6,807 nucleotides of DNA from contig JACRGM010000247.1 of NCBI GenBank assembly GCA_016212345.1, forward strand, positions 1-6,807. Reading direction: 5' to 3'. The notes beneath the pieces were generated by a model. The model did not search any database. It saw only the letters and a list, made by a program, of their open reading frames with translations, and was not told the DNA's origin. This stretch comes from Nitrospinota bacterium. GTDB lineage: Bacteria; Nitrospinota; Nitrospinia; SZUA-224. Positions 6,170 to 6,807 of this stretch are shown piece by piece; position 1 is the stretch's first letter, and each line of letters starts with the position of its first letter. The translations under genes were made by a program, and so were the position numbers.

Positions 6170-6179
6170 TTTTTGTCAA
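6152..6179 (-). promoter_or_regulatory. Consensus sigma70 promoter of the ATPase gene
   Basis: On the minus strand TTGACA (6179-6174) and TATAAT (6157-6152) are both perfect consensus boxes with a 16-base spacer, and TGG before the -10 adds an extended -10. Transcription should start near 6145, giving a leader of about 22 bases with GGGGG (6134-6130) before the ATG at 6123. This is much stronger than any other promoter I see in the window. Confidence 0.85.
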
Positions 6180-6276
6180 ATATTTTCTACTTGGGGATAA
6201 AAAGAACTACTCGGATCTTCCATATCTCACACATATTACAATGGGCATTACAATATAGCAGACTATAGTATTGGTG

Positions 6277-6420
6277 TCAGGAAGGCTTCTTGTGGGTTTT
6301 CTCACGGACAGCCTCCTCCCATGCCATTTCCTTTATCTTTTTTATTGAAGTGCCGGGTTTCATATTTTTAGCGTATTCGCTTAATGAGCCGGCTGAGTCC
6401 TTCACTCTATCACCTATCAC
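6277..6420 (-). CDS. Short ORF, possibly the tail of an antitoxin; may be a fragment
   Basis: A 47-residue frame runs from GTG at 6420 to TGA at 6277. Its GTG overlaps the TGA stop of the upstream glycosyltransferase gene (GTGA). A second GTG at 6405, 3 bases after GGTGAT, is an alternative start giving 42 residues, and an ATG at 6363 a third. An in-frame TAG immediately upstream prevents any longer version. The sequence, with GSLSEYAKNMKPGTSIKKIK then EMAWEEAVREK and a lysine-rich end, resembles the C-terminal, toxin-neutralising tail of small VapB/AbrB-type antitoxins. It lacks a DNA-binding N-terminal domain. I infer this from pattern only. It may be a remnant whose 5' half was lost at the heptamer repeat, or a standalone small protein. 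No partner toxin is visible in the window. Confidence 0.45.
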   Translation of the reverse strand: MIGDRVKDSAGSLSEYAKNMKPGTSIKKIKEMAWEEAVREKTHKKPS

Positions 6421-6421
6421 C
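6408..6421. repeat. Tandem heptamer at the glycosyltransferase / short ORF junction
   Basis: TATCACC occurs twice in tandem on the plus strand (6408-6414, 6415-6421), that is GGTGATA twice on the minus strand, flanked by more degenerate 7-base units on both sides. It contains the TGA and overlapping TAG that end the glycosyltransferase frame, and the GTG and GGTGAT that could start the short ORF. Its character is the same as the heptamer at the csrA/fliW junction. Confidence 0.65.
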
Positions 6422-6807
6422 TATAAGCTACTCGCCTATACACTTCCAATGTTCTAGTAGCAATTTTATCCCAATCATACCTCTCAGCTACTATATCTAT
6501 CTGCCCTTTTCTGTCCTCATCTGTTAATGGCCTATTAATAAACTCCCTTATTTTTGTAGATAGCGCCTTCACATCCCCTACATTAAAAAATCTGTCCCTA
6601 CTCAATCCTACATCTCTATTACCTGGTATATCGCTTACTATACATGATAAACTATAACTCATTGCCTCAAGTAGAACTATGGGCAATCCTTCATAATAAG
6701 AAGGCAATACAAAAAGTCCAGCGTGGCTGTATAATTCCTGTAATGGCTCTCTATTCAAGAACCCCGTCAAAACAATATTGCTGTTTTTGCCCGCCTTCTC
6801 TTTCAAA
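6417..6807 (-). CDS. Glycosyltransferase family 4 (GT-B) C-terminal part
   Basis: Only the last ~130 codons are in the window; the frame is open to the edge, so a TTG at 6806 is not a real start. The fragment is the nucleotide-sugar-binding C-terminal Rossmann domain of a GT-B glycosyltransferase. It has LTGFLNREPLQELYSHAGLF (from about residue 13), then the EX7E signature in PSYYEGLPIVLLEAMS (Glu39 and Glu47 counted from 6806). SDIPGNRD and an FNVGDVKALSTKI helix follow, and then a helix with RYDWDKIATRTLEVY at the end. Such enzymes act at the cytoplasmic face of the membrane in polysaccharide, LPS or lipid glycosylation; donor and acceptor cannot be told. The coding end is set by TGA followed immediately by TAG, both inside a tandem heptamer repeat. 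Confidence 0.9.
   Translation of the reverse strand, partial: LKEKAGKNSNIVLTGFLNREPLQELYSHAGLFVLPSYYEGLPIVLLEAMSYSLSCIVSDIPGNRDVGLSRDRFFNVGDVKALSTKIREFINRPLTDEDRKGQIDIVAERYDWDKIATRTLEVYRRVAYR

Larger units (their letters stand above)
6124..6276. other. Intergenic stretch between the ATPase and the short ORF
   Basis: Apart from the ATPase promoter and palindrome (6152-6179), I see no gene, tRNA, CRISPR repeat or clear terminator. An imperfect dyad around 6250-6273 (CAATATAG against CTATAGTATTG) lies just downstream of the short ORF on the minus strand, but it has no T-run. Confidence 0.6.

Noticed and set aside
1..6807. CRISPR array, tRNA, rRNA or insertion sequence
   Set aside because: I saw no spaced direct repeats, no tRNA-like cloverleaf with CCA-type end, and no transposase motifs or terminal inverted repeats.

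Overview
The window looks like a chromosomal segment of a flagellated bacterium with AT-leaning DNA: Ile is often ATA and Arg often AGA/AGG. It has an anaerobic-type (cbi) cobalamin pathway. A flgL-csrA-fliW cluster, the cbiG-cbiH pair and a DUF5658-type membrane protein fit a deep-branching Gram-negative lineage such as Nitrospirota, Planctomycetota or Desulfobacterota. I cannot place it further from sequence alone.

Layout, plus strand (1-2672): the 3' end of flgL (hook-filament junction protein), then csrA (post-transcriptional regulator), fliW (flagellin-binding CsrA antagonist) and a PLP-dependent class V aminotransferase-like gene. The first three form the classical flagellin-homeostasis module: FlgL caps the hook, flagellin export frees or engages FliW, and FliW controls CsrA. 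GGA motifs sit at the csrA and fliW translation starts, so CsrA may feed back on both genes. The aminotransferase-like gene has no obvious functional tie to flagella.

Layout, minus strand (read from 6807 down to 2673): the C-terminal part of a GT4-type glycosyltransferase; a short ORF that may be an antitoxin fragment; a non-coding stretch with an almost ideal sigma70 promoter; an AAA/DUF4143 ATPase; and then a compact overlapping set of DUF5658 membrane protein, cbiG and cbiH. The two convergent transcription units meet with zero spacing: the stop codons are adjacent at 2670-2675.

Points of most interest: (1) cbiH has no ATG/GTG/TTG that keeps its SAM-binding GIGPG motif. A very strong Shine-Dalgarno inside the end of cbiG points to an ATT start. 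(2) Three purine-rich tandem heptamer repeats occur. One sits inside cbiG, where it encodes a 7-residue protein repeat, and two sit exactly at gene ends, supplying stop codons and ribosome-binding sequence. (3) The ATPase promoter has consensus -35 and extended -10 boxes, and the -10 lies in a perfect 7-4-7 palindrome. (4) A 47-codon ORF with an antitoxin-like tail starts in the stop codon of the glycosyltransferase gene. I did not find a complete, clearly new multi-gene system.
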